Shown here: in pieces, positions 8,242-17,135 of the stretch | Layout of the letters: each line of letters starts with the position of its first letter | Numbering within the stretch: position 1 is the first letter of the stretch | Assembly (NCBI GenBank): GCA_963664255.1 | Contig: OY760938.1 | Coordinates: 1,922,001-1,986,000, forward strand | Direction of reading: 5' to 3' | Source of the DNA: G963663775 sp963664255 | GTDB taxonomy: Bacteria; Bacillota; Clostridia; Oscillospirales; Butyricicoccaceae | Length of the DNA stretch: 64,000 nucleotides | The notes under the pieces: model-generated | Database searches by the model: none | Seen by the model: the letters and a program-made list of their open reading frames with translations, nothing else | Told to the model about the DNA's origin: nothing | Translations under genes and position numbers: made by a program

Positions 8242-11200
8242 TTAAGAAATATATGATGATAGCGTTTTGTATAAAATAGGCGGATTGATAGGCTTGGCAA
8301 GATGTCCGTTCATCCCAGCGTCCATCGCATCGCAAATGTCTTGGTCAAAGGCGTTTGCGGTCATGGCGATGATGGGGATGGTGTGCGCATCGGTATGCAC
8401 GCTGGCGCGAATGGCACGCGTTGCGGTCAGACCGTCCATCATCGGCATACGGATGTCCATGAGAATCATGCTGTAATAGTTGGTGGGTGCATTTTGGAAT
8501 AATTCCAGGGCAAACTGACCGTTTTTTGCGTGGTCAACATCAAAACCGACACTTTTTAGGAGTTTCATAGAAATTTCAGCATTAAGCGGATGGTCTTCTG
8601 CAAGCAGCAGCCGCTGCCCCGTGAAATCATAAGCATAGGCAGGCTGGGGCGGCTCTGTGGGGCGCACGCAGGTAATATGGGGTTGGGCGAGAGGGAGGTT
8701 GAGCACCACACGGAAGGTTGTGCCGTGCCCCAGTGCACTTTCGACCGAAATCGTGCCATCCATCATAGACACCAGATTGTGCACAATGGCAAGCCCCAAG
8801 CCAGTGCCGGTATAATTGGAATTTTTGGTAGAATGTTCCTGCACAAACGGTTCAAACAAATGCGACAGGAAGGCATCGCTCATGCCAATGCCGGTATCCC
8901 GCACGGTAAACCGCACGGTGATGCAATCTTCCGTTTCTGCAATTTGCTCCATATGCAGCGCGATTTGACCGCCTTTTTCGGTGAATTTCATAGCATTGGA
9001 CAACAAATTGAGGAAAATCTGATGAAAGCGCAGCTTGTCCAGCAGCACGGTTTTTTCCGCCACGTCATCGGTGTCATACACCAGAGAAACGCCCTTTTGT
9101 TCGCATTGTGGGCGGATAATGGTGTTCAGCGTATCCTCCAGAGAAGTCATCGCGTAGGGGGATGGGTGCAGCTCGATTTTTTTGCTTTCGATTTTTGCCA
9201 TATCCAGAATATCGTTGATGAGCCCCAGCAAATATTCCGCCGAATCATGCACCTTGGACAAATAGCAATGCGCAACGCTGTCGGTGCTTTCCTGCAGCCC
9301 CAGATAGGACATCCCAAGAATGGCATTCATCGGGGTGCGAATTTCATGGCTCATGCGCGACAAAAAGTCGCTTTTGGCTGCATTTGCATGAATCGCCACA
9401 TCCAGCGCGTGCTGCAGCATCCGATTTTTGGACTGTTCTGCCTCATAAATGTCGGTAATATCATGGCAGGTGCAGCAAACAAGCGAATTGGAATGCTCCA
9501 TATAGGAATAGGACAGCTTTTTACGGCGAATGGTGCCCACCAGGTCGCGTACAGAATAGGTCAGACAATAAGGGCTTTCGGTGCGCAGCTGTGCCAAAAC
9601 GGCAGGAAGTGAAATTTTTTGCAGAAATTCCTCCACATCGTTGCCAACATAGTGCCGCAACAAATGCCGTCTGAGGTTTTCGGGGGCGAAAAAGCGCGGC
9701 GAAAAGGGCGCATCCGAGGAGGCGGTGGACAGCGAAGATTCCTTGCCGTTGAAAATGCGCAGGCTGCTGCTGGTGCAGTCAATCAGCAAAATAAAGTCAT
9801 AATCATTGCCCACAACCGTGTGCAGCAGGGTTTCGATGGTCATTTTGTCATCAATGTCGGTGAAGCGCAAAATGGCTTCCGCATCGCCGGTGTTGGGATT
9901 TTTGGTGATGGTCGCACAAACCGAAAGCCATTTGGCAGAGGTGTCATCAAAGCGAAAACGGCAATCCATGGAAACGGTAATGTTGCCAAGGGCATATTGC
10001 TCCATCAAGCTTTCGCGATTGAATAAGGTGCAGAATTTGGCGTACTCCGAAAGATTGCACAGCCGCAGATACAGCATTTCAAACAAGGACTGTGCGGTGC
10101 GCGGCAAGGCACCAAAAAAGGGGCTGAAGCCCTCGATGCAGGTATTTTGCGTAAGATTGACGTGTACCACCGAAACCACATCAGCATACAGGGCGGTAAT
10201 GCTGTGCAATTTGGCGCGATAGCGGTTTTTTGCCTCCACCAGAGAGGTGATGTCCAGCGCAGAACCGATGATTTTGATGGGCTCGTTGGCATCATTGCAG
10301 ACGGCAGTGGAAACGATTTTCGCGTGCCAATACTGTTCGGTGTGTGGTTGGCGCAGACGAATGACACCCGTGGAGGACTTTTCGCCGGCCTGCACCCGTT
10401 CAAACAGCCGCATAAAGTGCAGCCTGTCCTCGGGATGAATTCGGTCAGAGTCCCGCACCGATTCCGGAAAGTTTTCCAACAGCTTCGGGTCATTGAAAAT
10501 ATTGCGCGATTGGTTTTGAAAGTCAATGCGTCGCGACGCAATGTCATACGTCCAAAAAACCAAACCAGTCTGCTCAATAGAAATGCTGATGGTGTGTCGG
10601 CTCAGCTCCAGCTGGTCTTGGGTGCGCTTCATATCATCAATATCGGTGAAAAATGCGTAAAAAATATGTTTTTCATCGCGTTGCTCCACATAATTGGCGC
10701 GAATATTTACCCAACGATAGGAATCTTCAGCACAAAATATCCGCAGTGTATGTGTCAGCGGCTGCTTTTGGGCAATGGCGATGCGCATGGCTTGCAGCAG
10801 CTCTGGCCAGTCATCCGGATGCACGCCGCGCTGCACCATGGCATGGGTATAGGCGCTCGGCGTGGTCAGATGCAGCATATTGAGAAAGCCTTCGTTTAAA
10901 AAAAGAGGGAGAATGGAGTCAGCATCGGTTTCCAAAATGCCCACGCCGCCAGGCAGACGATCCATCAAATGGGTCATGAATTGGTCCCGCTCCTGAAAAT
11001 CCAGCAGCAGTTTTTTGCTTTGTCTGCGGTCGAGTGACAGCAGCAGCAATGCCAGCATGAGGATGGAATATGCCAATAAAATGAGCGCAAATTGAGGGTC
11101 AATGGGGAGAAAGAGGTGTTTTTCTGACAATTCGGATAAAGTGGGGAGCGGCTCGCCTGCGGCTTTGGCAGGCGGCGCAGTTTGCAAGAGATAGAAAAAA

Positions 11201-11259
11201 ACAAAAAAAGACGCGAAAAGCATCTTCGGTGCAAGAAAAACATATAAAAAACGCTTCAT
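8242..11259 (-). CDS. Hybrid sensor histidine kinase with PAS domains and receiver
   Basis: The 1005-residue membrane sensor begins with a hydrophobic segment, followed by a short extracellular stretch and a second membrane helix (about 50-72). Two to three PAS-like domains fill about 85-600. The dimerisation domain carries the phospho-accepting His in SRMSHEIRTPMNAILGM. The ATPase domain has LNLLSNAMKFTEKGG, DTGIGM and GTGLGLAI. A C-terminal receiver has AEDHPLN, the phospho-Asp in MDIRMPMMDG and LAKP. No output regulator is encoded next to it, so phosphotransfer to a distant partner is likely. AAGGAGG 11 nt before the ATG sets the start. Confidence 0.92.
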   Translation of the reverse strand: MKRFLYVFLAPKMLFASFFVFFYLLQTAPPAKAAGEPLPTLSELSEKHLFLPIDPQFALILLAYSILMLALLLLSLDRRQSKKLLLDFQERDQFMTHLMDRLPGGVGILETDADSILPLFLNEGFLNMLHLTTPSAYTHAMVQRGVHPDDWPELLQAMRIAIAQKQPLTHTLRIFCAEDSYRWVNIRANYVEQRDEKHIFYAFFTDIDDMKRTQDQLELSRHTISISIEQTGLVFWTYDIASRRIDFQNQSRNIFNDPKLLENFPESVRDSDRIHPEDRLHFMRLFERVQAGEKSSTGVIRLRQPHTEQYWHAKIVSTAVCNDANEPIKIIGSALDITSLVEAKNRYRAKLHSITALYADVVSVVHVNLTQNTCIEGFSPFFGALPRTAQSLFEMLYLRLCNLSEYAKFCTLFNRESLMEQYALGNITVSMDCRFRFDDTSAKWLSVCATITKNPNTGDAEAILRFTDIDDKMTIETLLHTVVGNDYDFILLIDCTSSSLRIFNGKESSLSTASSDAPFSPRFFAPENLRRHLLRHYVGNDVEEFLQKISLPAVLAQLRTESPYCLTYSVRDLVGTIRRKKLSYSYMEHSNSLVCCTCHDITDIYEAEQSKNRMLQHALDVAIHANAAKSDFLSRMSHEIRTPMNAILGMSYLGLQESTDSVAHCYLSKVHDSAEYLLGLINDILDMAKIESKKIELHPSPYAMTSLEDTLNTIIRPQCEQKGVSLVYDTDDVAEKTVLLDKLRFHQIFLNLLSNAMKFTEKGGQIALHMEQIAETEDCITVRFTVRDTGIGMSDAFLSHLFEPFVQEHSTKNSNYTGTGLGLAIVHNLVSMMDGTISVESALGHGTTFRVVLNLPLAQPHITCVRPTEPPQPAYAYDFTGQRLLLAEDHPLNAEISMKLLKSVGFDVDHAKNGQFALELFQNAPTNYYSMILMDIRMPMMDGLTATRAIRASVHTDAHTIPIIAMTANAFDQDICDAMDAGMNGHLAKPINPPILYKTLSSYIS

Positions 11260-11435
11260 CCGAGAGAAAACCTCCTTCAATACGGCGGATTATCATCAAC
11301 AAAACGTGGATTGGAGCGGTGCGCCAGCGATGCCGTGCGTGAAAAATGCCCTCTGTTCCCTGCGGCACCTGCCCTTGCAACCCAGAGGGGCAGATGTGTT
11401 TGCTCTATTGTAGCACACTGCCTGTAAGAATACAA
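11260..11435 (-). promoter_or_regulatory. Promoter and long leader of the hybrid kinase
   Basis: On the minus strand, TTGTAT (11430-11435), 17 nt, TACAAT (11407-11412) with an extended TG. The roughly 140-nt leader is GC-rich, with a TGCCCCTCTG/CAGAGGGCA pairing around 11346-11395. Confidence 0.55.
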
Positions 11436-11466
11436 TTTTTTTTGCAAAAATGCAGCAGTGTGTATG

Positions 11467-11498
11467 AAAAAAGGACTGCCCATCGGACAGTCCTTTTT
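11467..11498 (-). terminator. Terminator of the rpsF operon
   Basis: AAAAAGGACTG pairs with CAGTCCTTTTT around a 9-nt loop. The A and T tracts on both sides would let it act in both directions. Confidence 0.88.
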
Positions 11499-11509
11499 GA
11501 AGCATCGAA

Positions 11510-11779
11510 TTATTCTGCGGTGAACGGCAGGAACGCGATGTGACGAGCGCGCTTAATCGCCTCGGTCAGCTGGCGCTGATGTGCCGCGCAGGTGCCGGTC
11601 ATACGGCGGGGCAGAATCTTGCCGCGCTCAGATGTAAATCTCTTGAGCTTTGCGACATCCTTATAATCGATAGAATCCACCTTATCTACGCAGAAATTGC
11701 AAACCTTTCTGCGACGACGACCACCGCCGCGACGATCGCCACGGTCCGGACGGCCGGTATATTCCTTCTTTTCTTCCAT
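11510..11779 (-). CDS. rpsR: 30S ribosomal protein S18
   Basis: S18 binds the platform of the small ribosomal subunit as a heterodimer with S6. The 89-residue product has a basic Gly/Arg-rich N-terminus, CNFCVDK, IDYKDV, LKRF and GKILPRRMTGTCAAHQRQL, all hallmarks of S18. AAGGAGG 9 nt before the ATG 11779 fixes the start. It is the last gene of the classic rpsF-ssb-rpsR operon. Confidence 0.97.
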   Translation of the reverse strand: MEEKKEYTGRPDRGDRRGGGRRRRKVCNFCVDKVDSIDYKDVAKLKRFTSERGKILPRRMTGTCAAHQRQLTEAIKRARHIAFLPFTAE

Positions 11780-11811
11780 GTCAGACAACCTCCTTTTTTC
11801 GGGTTTTGTGG

Positions 11812-12276
11812 TTAAAACGGAACATCGCTGTCATCGTCATCCAGCTCGCTGAAATCCGAATCGCCGGTGGGCAAATCAAAGCTGGGCGGCGGTGTTTGTG
11901 CACCGCTGGACGCCGGACGAGCCGGAGCGCTGCCGCCAGCAAAGCTGTCGCGCGCCTTTTTGGTTTCGCCGAAGGAAACCTCGTCTGCGTTGACTTCCAC
12001 TGAAATGCGCTTGTTGCCGTTTTTGTCTTCCCAATTTCGGGACTGGATGCGTCCTACTACAATCGCCATGGCACCCTTTGTGAACCATTGCACAACGAAT
12101 TCGGCCTGCTTGCCCCAGGCAACGCAATCGACAAAGTCGGTTTCGCGCTCGCCGTTGGCACTTTTGCGGCCGCGGTCAATCGCCAAAGAAAACGAGCAGA
12201 CCGCCAGATTAGATTGGGTATGGCGCAGTTCTGGGTCACGCGTGAGGCGACCCATGAGGATAGCTTTATTGAGCAT
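11812..12276 (-). CDS. ssb: Single-stranded DNA-binding protein
   Basis: SSB coats single-stranded DNA during replication and repair. The 154-residue product has the OB-fold features (MLNKAILMGRLTRDPELR, FSLAID, DFVDCVAWGKQAEF, RIQSRNWEDKNG), a Gly/Pro-rich linker and the acidic tail ending DDDSDVPF that recruits partner proteins. It sits between rpsF and rpsR and is translated from GAAGGA close to the ATG. Confidence 0.97.
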   Translation of the reverse strand: MLNKAILMGRLTRDPELRHTQSNLAVCSFSLAIDRGRKSANGERETDFVDCVAWGKQAEFVVQWFTKGAMAIVVGRIQSRNWEDKNGNKRISVEVNADEVSFGETKKARDSFAGGSAPARPASSGAQTPPPSFDLPTGDSDFSELDDDDSDVPF

Positions 12277-12291
12277 TTTCCTTCACCAGCC

Positions 12292-12585
12292 TTAGTCGAG
12301 GGAAATAATCAGGGAGCGCATCAGACCATCGGTAATCTTATAGACACGATCCAGCTCTGCCGGGAAATCCGGAGCAGATGTGAACTCTACACGTGTGTAG
12401 TAGCCCTCGGTCAAGTCGTTGATGGGATACGCGAAGTGACGCTTGCCCCAATCATCCACTGTTTCGATTGTACCGTTCGCCTCGATGAGCGCCTTGAACT
12501 TGTCCACAACGGAAGTCACTGCTTCCTCGCCGATTGTGGGGTTGACAATGAAAATTGTCTCGTACTTACCTGTGATTTTAGCCAT
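12292..12585 (-). CDS. rpsF: 30S ribosomal protein S6
   Basis: S6 pairs with S18 on the 30S platform. The 97-residue product shows KYETIFIVNPTIGEE, a GTIETVDDWGKR segment, FAYPINDLTEGYY and a final DRVYKITDGLMRSLI. AAAAGGAGG precedes the ATG by 9 nt. It opens the operon, 15 nt ahead of ssb. Confidence 0.97.
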   Translation of the reverse strand: MAKITGKYETIFIVNPTIGEEAVTSVVDKFKALIEANGTIETVDDWGKRHFAYPINDLTEGYYTRVEFTSAPDFPAELDRVYKITDGLMRSLIISLD

Positions 12586-12647
12586 GCTTTTAGCACCTCC
12601 TTTTGGACTTTGGCCCATACATTGCATATGAGCAAGGATACCTGTCT

Positions 12648-12675
12648 ATTATATAGTATTTTTGGAGAATGTCAA
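12648..12675 (-). promoter_or_regulatory. Promoter of rpsF-ssb-rpsR
   Basis: Perfect TTGACA and TATAAT on the minus strand, separated by 16 nt (12670-12675 and 12648-12653). I could not match the leader to the known S6:S18-binding RNA. Confidence 0.85.
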
Positions 12676-13074
12676 GATATAAAATCAAAGCGGTGCGTTT
12701 TGTGCAAAGTATCTAAAAGGTGTGGCTGCAGTGCGGTGCGTGCAGGATTTCGCAGTATTGTGCAATCCTTTAGAAGGAAGAGATAAAATGCACGCAGGAA
12801 AACAGAAACAAAACCGCATGGGAAACCGCACGAAAAGTGTGCAAACATTTTATATGTACAGGTGCAATAGTAACATTTTTATAGGTAAAGTGATATTTAT
12901 TTTAAATTTGCGTATAATTGTGAAACTATTATCAAATAATGAAATGAAAAAAAACTGTGAACAAAAATGCACATTGCACAATTACAAAGCTCTTGGATTC
13001 GTGGGATTCGATACGCAATATATGCAAAAAGCACGCGGCGCATTTAGCAAAATACACGATAAAATCTGTGTGCA
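12676..13074. other. AT-rich intergenic region without a convincing gene
   Basis: About 400 bases between the rpsF promoter and the sugar-transporter promoter. It is more AT-rich than the flanks and contains a lone TATAAT near 12915 on the plus strand. A 97-codon frame from an ATG near 12788 follows an AGGAAGAG, but its composition is unlike the genes nearby and I do not call it. Confidence 0.4.
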
Positions 13075-13104
13075 TTGACAGGTCGCCGCACAGACAGGTA
13101 CAAT
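13075..13104 (+). promoter_or_regulatory. Promoter of the sugar ABC transporter
   Basis: TTGACA (13075-13080), 18 nt, TACAAT (13099-13104). A short AGCGCT palindrome at 13137-13142 in the leader is of the kind bound by LacI-family regulators; that role is only a guess. Confidence 0.75.
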
Positions 13105-13219
13105 GCACTTAGACAGAACGCACAAACGTTGTGGAAAGCGCTGTGCGTTTCGGTTGGAGAAAAACCTGAGGGAAAGTCCTTCAGGAAAAAGTGGAAAAGA
13201 GAAAAGTGAGGTAATGTAA

Positions 13220-14254
13220 ATGAAAAAGAGATTGTTCTCAATGCTTCTGGCTGGCGCTATGATGACCGGTTTGATGGCTGGTTGCGGAAGCACCACAGAA
13301 GACACAGCAGCAGCACCGAGCACTGACACCGCAGCAACAGATTCCGCAGCGGATTCCACAGCCGCTTCCGGCGATGTTTCCGTACAGGTTATCCTCAAGA
13401 CACTGGCTTCCGAATACTGGGGCTATGTGCAGGCTGGCTGCGTACAGGCTGGCGAAGACTTGGGTGTGAAGGTTGACGTGGTAGGCGCAGCTTCTGAAAC
13501 CGCTTATGATGAGCAGATGAACATCATTGAGACCTCTCTGGGCTCCAATGCGTACAACGCACTGGTAATCGCTCCGCTGCAGGCGGACATGGTTGCAACT
13601 AAGATTGCAAGCACCGAACTGCCGATTATCGCACTGGATACTAAGATTGAATCCGATAAGGTTCTGTCTTTCGTAGGTACCGGTAACGAAGAAGCAGCAG
13701 CAAAGGGCGGCGAAGCAGCAGTTGCAGCAGCAAAGGCAGCTGGCTGGACTGATTTGAAGGCAATCTCCATCTCTGGCGTACAGGGTGACTCCACTGCAAC
13801 CGCTCGTTTGACCGGTTATCAGAAGGGTGTTGAAGCAGCAGGCGGCACATTCCTGGCAGACGAAACCCAGTATGCAGACGCAGTTGCTGACAAGGCAGTT
13901 ACTTCTATGGAAGCAATCATGCAGAACCATCCGGAAGGCATTGCAATGATTCTTTGCAACAACGATGATATGGCAATGGCAGCATCTCGTGCAGCAAAGG
14001 GCAACGCAGCATATGAAAAGACCATTTTCGTAGGCTTTGACGGCATCTCCTCTGCTTGCACCGCAATCATCAATGGTGAAGAAACCATGTCCGTTGCACA
14101 GGACGCTTACGGCATGGGCTACAAGGCAGTTGCAGCAGCTGTAGACGCTGTTGGCGGCAAGACCTTGGAAGCATTCATCGACTCTGGCTGTGAAATCGTA
14201 ACACCGGACAACGCACAGGCTCGTCTGGACAAGCTCAACAGCTACACCAACTAA
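13220..14254 (+). CDS. Ribose-type sugar ABC transporter, substrate-binding lipoprotein
   Basis: The 344-residue lipoprotein has a signal peptide ending in a lipobox (LMAGC, Cys at 21), then a Thr/Ser/Ala linker and a periplasmic-binding-protein type 1 fold (LacI/RbsB family): LKTLASEYWGYVQAG, DEQMNIIETSL, LPIIALDTKI, FVGTGNEEAA and ILCNNDDMAMAA. It captures a sugar outside the membrane and delivers it to the permease encoded two genes on. The sugar cannot be named. Codon use is strongly biased (GCA, GGC, AAG), suggesting high expression. Confidence 0.93.
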   Translation: MKKRLFSMLLAGAMMTGLMAGCGSTTEDTAAAPSTDTAATDSAADSTAASGDVSVQVILKTLASEYWGYVQAGCVQAGEDLGVKVDVVGAASETAYDEQMNIIETSLGSNAYNALVIAPLQADMVATKIASTELPIIALDTKIESDKVLSFVGTGNEEAAAKGGEAAVAAAKAAGWTDLKAISISGVQGDSTATARLTGYQKGVEAAGGTFLADETQYADAVADKAVTSMEAIMQNHPEGIAMILCNNDDMAMAASRAAKGNAAYEKTIFVGFDGISSACTAIINGEETMSVAQDAYGMGYKAVAAAVDAVGGKTLEAFIDSGCEIVTPDNAQARLDKLNSYTN

Positions 14255-14304
14255 GGTGACCCATTAGTCAAGGGAAGCGAAGTTCTTTCAACAGAACAGA
14301 AAAG

Positions 14305-14347
14305 ACGCCCCTGCCAGATTTTTATGATAGAATCCGTGCAGGGGCGT
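14305..14347 (+). promoter_or_regulatory. Intercistronic hairpin 1
   Basis: A 10-bp perfect GC-rich stem (ACGCCCCTGC with GCAGGGGCGT) and a 23-nt loop, with no T run after it. This suggests partial termination or 3' end protection of the binding-protein mRNA. Confidence 0.65.
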
Positions 14348-14361
14348 TGCTTGCCCACGGT

Positions 14362-14409
14362 GGAGCTTGTTTCAAAGCAGGGACAGTTCCATGTTTTGAA
14401 ACAAGCTCC
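14362..14409 (+). promoter_or_regulatory. Intercistronic hairpin 2
   Basis: A 15-bp perfect inverted repeat (14362-14376 and 14395-14409) extends to 18 bp through one G.U pair, with a 12-nt loop and no T run. It lies about 100 bases before the ATPase gene. Confidence 0.7.
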
Positions 14410-14513
14410 CAAACCCCCTGGCATGGCGCGGTTTCAGCAGAAACAGGCGGCAAAGCAAGTCGTGCGCTTTCATTTGAGAAAGGCACCCATCTCAGAGAAA
14501 AGGTGGAAAATAG

Positions 14514-16019
14514 ATGAGTGAATATGTAGTAGAGTTGAAAAACGCGGTGAAACGATTTCCTGGTGTCGTCGCGCTGAAGGATATGAGCCTTCAGGTGAAA
14601 CCAGGCGAAATTTTAGGATTGATTGGAGAGAACGGTGCGGGCAAATCGACCCTCATCAAGGTTCTGACCGGTGTGCATCAGGCAGACGAGGGCGAAATCC
14701 TTGTCGAGGACAAGCTGCACCACTTCAAGAATCCGAATGAATCCAAGGCGGCAGGTATTGCCTGTGTCTATCAGGAGCTGAACATTGAAAAGCTGCTGAG
14801 CGTCACGGATAATATCTTCATCAACAAGTACATTAAGAAGAAGAATGGTCTGCTTGATTATGATGCGATGCACAAAAAGGCAAAGGAAATCATGACATCG
14901 CTCGGACAAGACATTGACCCCCATAAAGCAGCTGGCACGTTCGGCATGGGCGTACAGCAGATGATTGAAATCGCAAAGGCGGTTTTGATTGATGCAAAAA
15001 TGATTATCATGGACGAACCATCCTCTTCCTTGGGTGAAAAGGAAGTCAAGCAGCTGATGAATACTTGCCGTGACCTGAAGGCGCGCGGCATTGCTATCGT
15101 GTTCGTTTCGCATAAGCTGGAAGAATTGTTCGAGCTGTGCGACCGCGTCACCGTTATTCGTGACGGCGAATTCATTGCAACCAAGGACATCGGCGAGTGG
15201 GACAACGATTCCCTGATTACCGCAATGGTAGGCCGCAGCTTGGAAAACCAGTTCCCGAAGGAATTTGGTGTCAAGGGTGACTGTGCGCTGAAGGTTGAAA
15301 ATCTGGAAGAAGGCGGCGTGCTGTTCGGCGTGAACTTTGAAGCCTTCCGTGGACAGATTTTGGGCTTTGCAGGTCTGGTTGGCGCGGGCCGTACCGAAAC
15401 CATGCGCGCTATCTTTGGCGCAGACCCGATTGACGGCGGTAAAGTCTATATTCATGGCAAAGAAGTCAAAATTCGCAACCCGAAGGATGCGATTAAAGCA
15501 GGCATTGCCTTCCTGACCGAGGACCGTAAGGGTCAGGGTTTGGTATTGGCACAGCCGATTCGCACCAACTTGATTTTGGCAAGCATGAACCGTTTCAGCA
15601 CGGGTGCGTTCCTGAATGATTCGACCATCGAAACATCTGGACAAGAGCACATCAGTGCACTGCGCATCAAGACCCCGTCCTTGGATGAAATCGTAGGACA
15701 GCTTTCCGGCGGCAACCAGCAGAAGGTGGTCATCGGCAAGTGGGTGAACACCGATGCGGATATTTACATCTTTGACGAACCGACCCGTGGTATCGACGTC
15801 GGCGCAAAGGTCGAAGTGTATAATGTTATGAATGATTTGGTCAAAAAGGGAAAATGCGTTATCATGATCTCCTCTGAAATGCCGGAGATCTTGGGCATGA
15901 GTGACCGTGTGGTTGTCATGCGTGGCGGTCGTGTTATGGCAACGGTAGAACGCGACAGCCGGCATTTCAATCAAGAGGATATTATGAAAGCAGCATGGGG
16001 AGGAAATCTGGATGACTAA
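14514..16019 (+). CDS. Ribose-type sugar ABC transporter, ATP-binding protein
   Basis: The 501-residue protein has two fused ATPase domains, as in RbsA/MglA. The first has Walker A GENGAGKSTLIK and Walker B MIIMDEPSSSLG, with a degenerate signature region (GMGVQQM). The second has a degenerate P-loop (GLVGAGRTETMR), the signature LSGGNQQKV and IYIFDEPTRGIDVG. It drives sugar uptake on the cytosolic face of the membrane. It overlaps the permease gene by 8 bp. AAAGGTGG lies upstream of the ATG. Confidence 0.95.
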   Translation: MSEYVVELKNAVKRFPGVVALKDMSLQVKPGEILGLIGENGAGKSTLIKVLTGVHQADEGEILVEDKLHHFKNPNESKAAGIACVYQELNIEKLLSVTDNIFINKYIKKKNGLLDYDAMHKKAKEIMTSLGQDIDPHKAAGTFGMGVQQMIEIAKAVLIDAKMIIMDEPSSSLGEKEVKQLMNTCRDLKARGIAIVFVSHKLEELFELCDRVTVIRDGEFIATKDIGEWDNDSLITAMVGRSLENQFPKEFGVKGDCALKVENLEEGGVLFGVNFEAFRGQILGFAGLVGAGRTETMRAIFGADPIDGGKVYIHGKEVKIRNPKDAIKAGIAFLTEDRKGQGLVLAQPIRTNLILASMNRFSTGAFLNDSTIETSGQEHISALRIKTPSLDEIVGQLSGGNQQKVVIGKWVNTDADIYIFDEPTRGIDVGAKVEVYNVMNDLVKKGKCVIMISSEMPEILGMSDRVVVMRGGRVMATVERDSRHFNQEDIMKAAWGGNLDD

Positions 16020-17016
16020 GGACTTGAAAAAGGGTTCAAACCCGCTTAGCAAGCTGGGCACACTGCTGGCGCTTGTGATTTTGTGTGTGATTTTGTCGGT
16101 TGCAACACCGAACTTCTTGCAAGTTACCAATATTATGAACATTCTCAAGCAAACCGCGGTAAACGCGCTCATCGCGTCCGGTATGCTCGTATGCTTGATT
16201 ACTGCCGGCATTGACCTGTCGGTGGGTGCAAATGCCATCACCTGTACCTGCGTCATGGGTATGATGAAGGATGTCATGGGCATCAACAACACCTTCGTGC
16301 TGATTCTGGGTGCACTGGTTGTCGGTACTTTCATCGGCTGGTGCAACGGCATGCTGCTGACGCGCTTGAAGCTGCCGCATCCTTTCGTTTCTACCCTCGG
16401 TATGAAGAACATCTTGTGCGGCGTTGCATTGCTCGTGGTACACTCGAAGATGATTGCAAACTTCCCCAATGGCGTGACATGGCTCGGCTCCTACTCCATT
16501 GGCAGCAGCGGCAGCTTCCCTGGCATTCCGGTGGCATTCATCGCGGTGCTCCTGCTGTTCTGCGTATTCCATGTGTTCCTCAACAAAACCGCGCTGGGTC
16601 GTCAGATTTACTGCGTGGGCGGCAACCCGGAAGCAGCTCGTCTGTCCGGTATTGATTCCAAGAACGTTTTGACCTTCTGCTATTCTTTGTCTGGCTTTAT
16701 GTGCGCTATCGCGGCAATCGTTCTGATTGGACGCAGCGGCATTGCAAACCCGGCAAATGCAATTCAGCCATATGATACTGATGCGATTGCAGCCTGCATT
16801 ATCGGCGGTGCATCTTTCATGGGCGGTAAGGGTACTATCTGGGGCACTTTGATTGGCGCGCTGATTATTGCTGTCATCCGTAACGGCCTGACCCTGCTCA
16901 ATGCACAGTCTGATATTCAGTATATCGTTGTCGGTGCGGTTATCATTCTGGCAGTATTCATTGACGTTACCCGTGAAGCAATGGAAGCAAAGGCTCGCCG
17001 TTTGGCAGCGAAGTAA
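16012..17016 (+). CDS. Ribose-type sugar ABC transporter, permease
   Basis: The 334-residue integral membrane protein of the RbsC/branched-chain permease family has about eight to ten hydrophobic segments. It includes the family landmarks GIDLSVGA, the GxxNG-type GWCNGMLLTRLKLPHPFVSTLGM loop region, YCVGGNPEAARLSGI and the cytosolic GGASFMGGKGTIWGT loop that touches the ATPase. It completes the importer, and two terminators follow. Confidence 0.95.
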   Translation: MTKDLKKGSNPLSKLGTLLALVILCVILSVATPNFLQVTNIMNILKQTAVNALIASGMLVCLITAGIDLSVGANAITCTCVMGMMKDVMGINNTFVLILGALVVGTFIGWCNGMLLTRLKLPHPFVSTLGMKNILCGVALLVVHSKMIANFPNGVTWLGSYSIGSSGSFPGIPVAFIAVLLLFCVFHVFLNKTALGRQIYCVGGNPEAARLSGIDSKNVLTFCYSLSGFMCAIAAIVLIGRSGIANPANAIQPYDTDAIAACIIGGASFMGGKGTIWGTLIGALIIAVIRNGLTLLNAQSDIQYIVVGAVIILAVFIDVTREAMEAKARRLAAK

Positions 17017-17033
17017 TTCCACAGTGTTTTCCA

Positions 17034-17064
17034 AAAGCCTGCAGCGATTTGCTGCAGGCTTTTT
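17034..17064 (+). terminator. Terminator of the sugar transporter operon
   Basis: AAAAGCCTGCAGC pairs with GCTGCAGGCTTTT around a 5-nt loop, followed by a T run. Confidence 0.92.
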
Positions 17065-17100
17065 TGCGGCGAAGATGGGTTCTCACAAAAAAGCACAGCA

Positions 17101-17135
17101 AAAAATCCGCAGTCTTATCGGCTGCGGATTTTTTT
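17101..17135 (-). terminator. Bidirectional terminator
   Basis: AAAAATCCGCAG pairs with CTGCGGATTTTT. A and T tracts on both sides serve the convergent ABC ATPase gene and back up the sugar operon. Confidence 0.85.

Noticed and set aside
12722..13078. A frame of about 97-118 codons in the AT-rich gap after the rpsF promoter
   Set aside because: No family resemblance, composition unlike neighbours, and it runs into the transporter promoter, although a weak AGGAAGAG precedes one ATG.
14613..16469. A long minus-strand frame opposite the sugar ABC ATPase gene
   Set aside because: Shadow of a strongly biased coding gene; no promoter or binding site on that strand.
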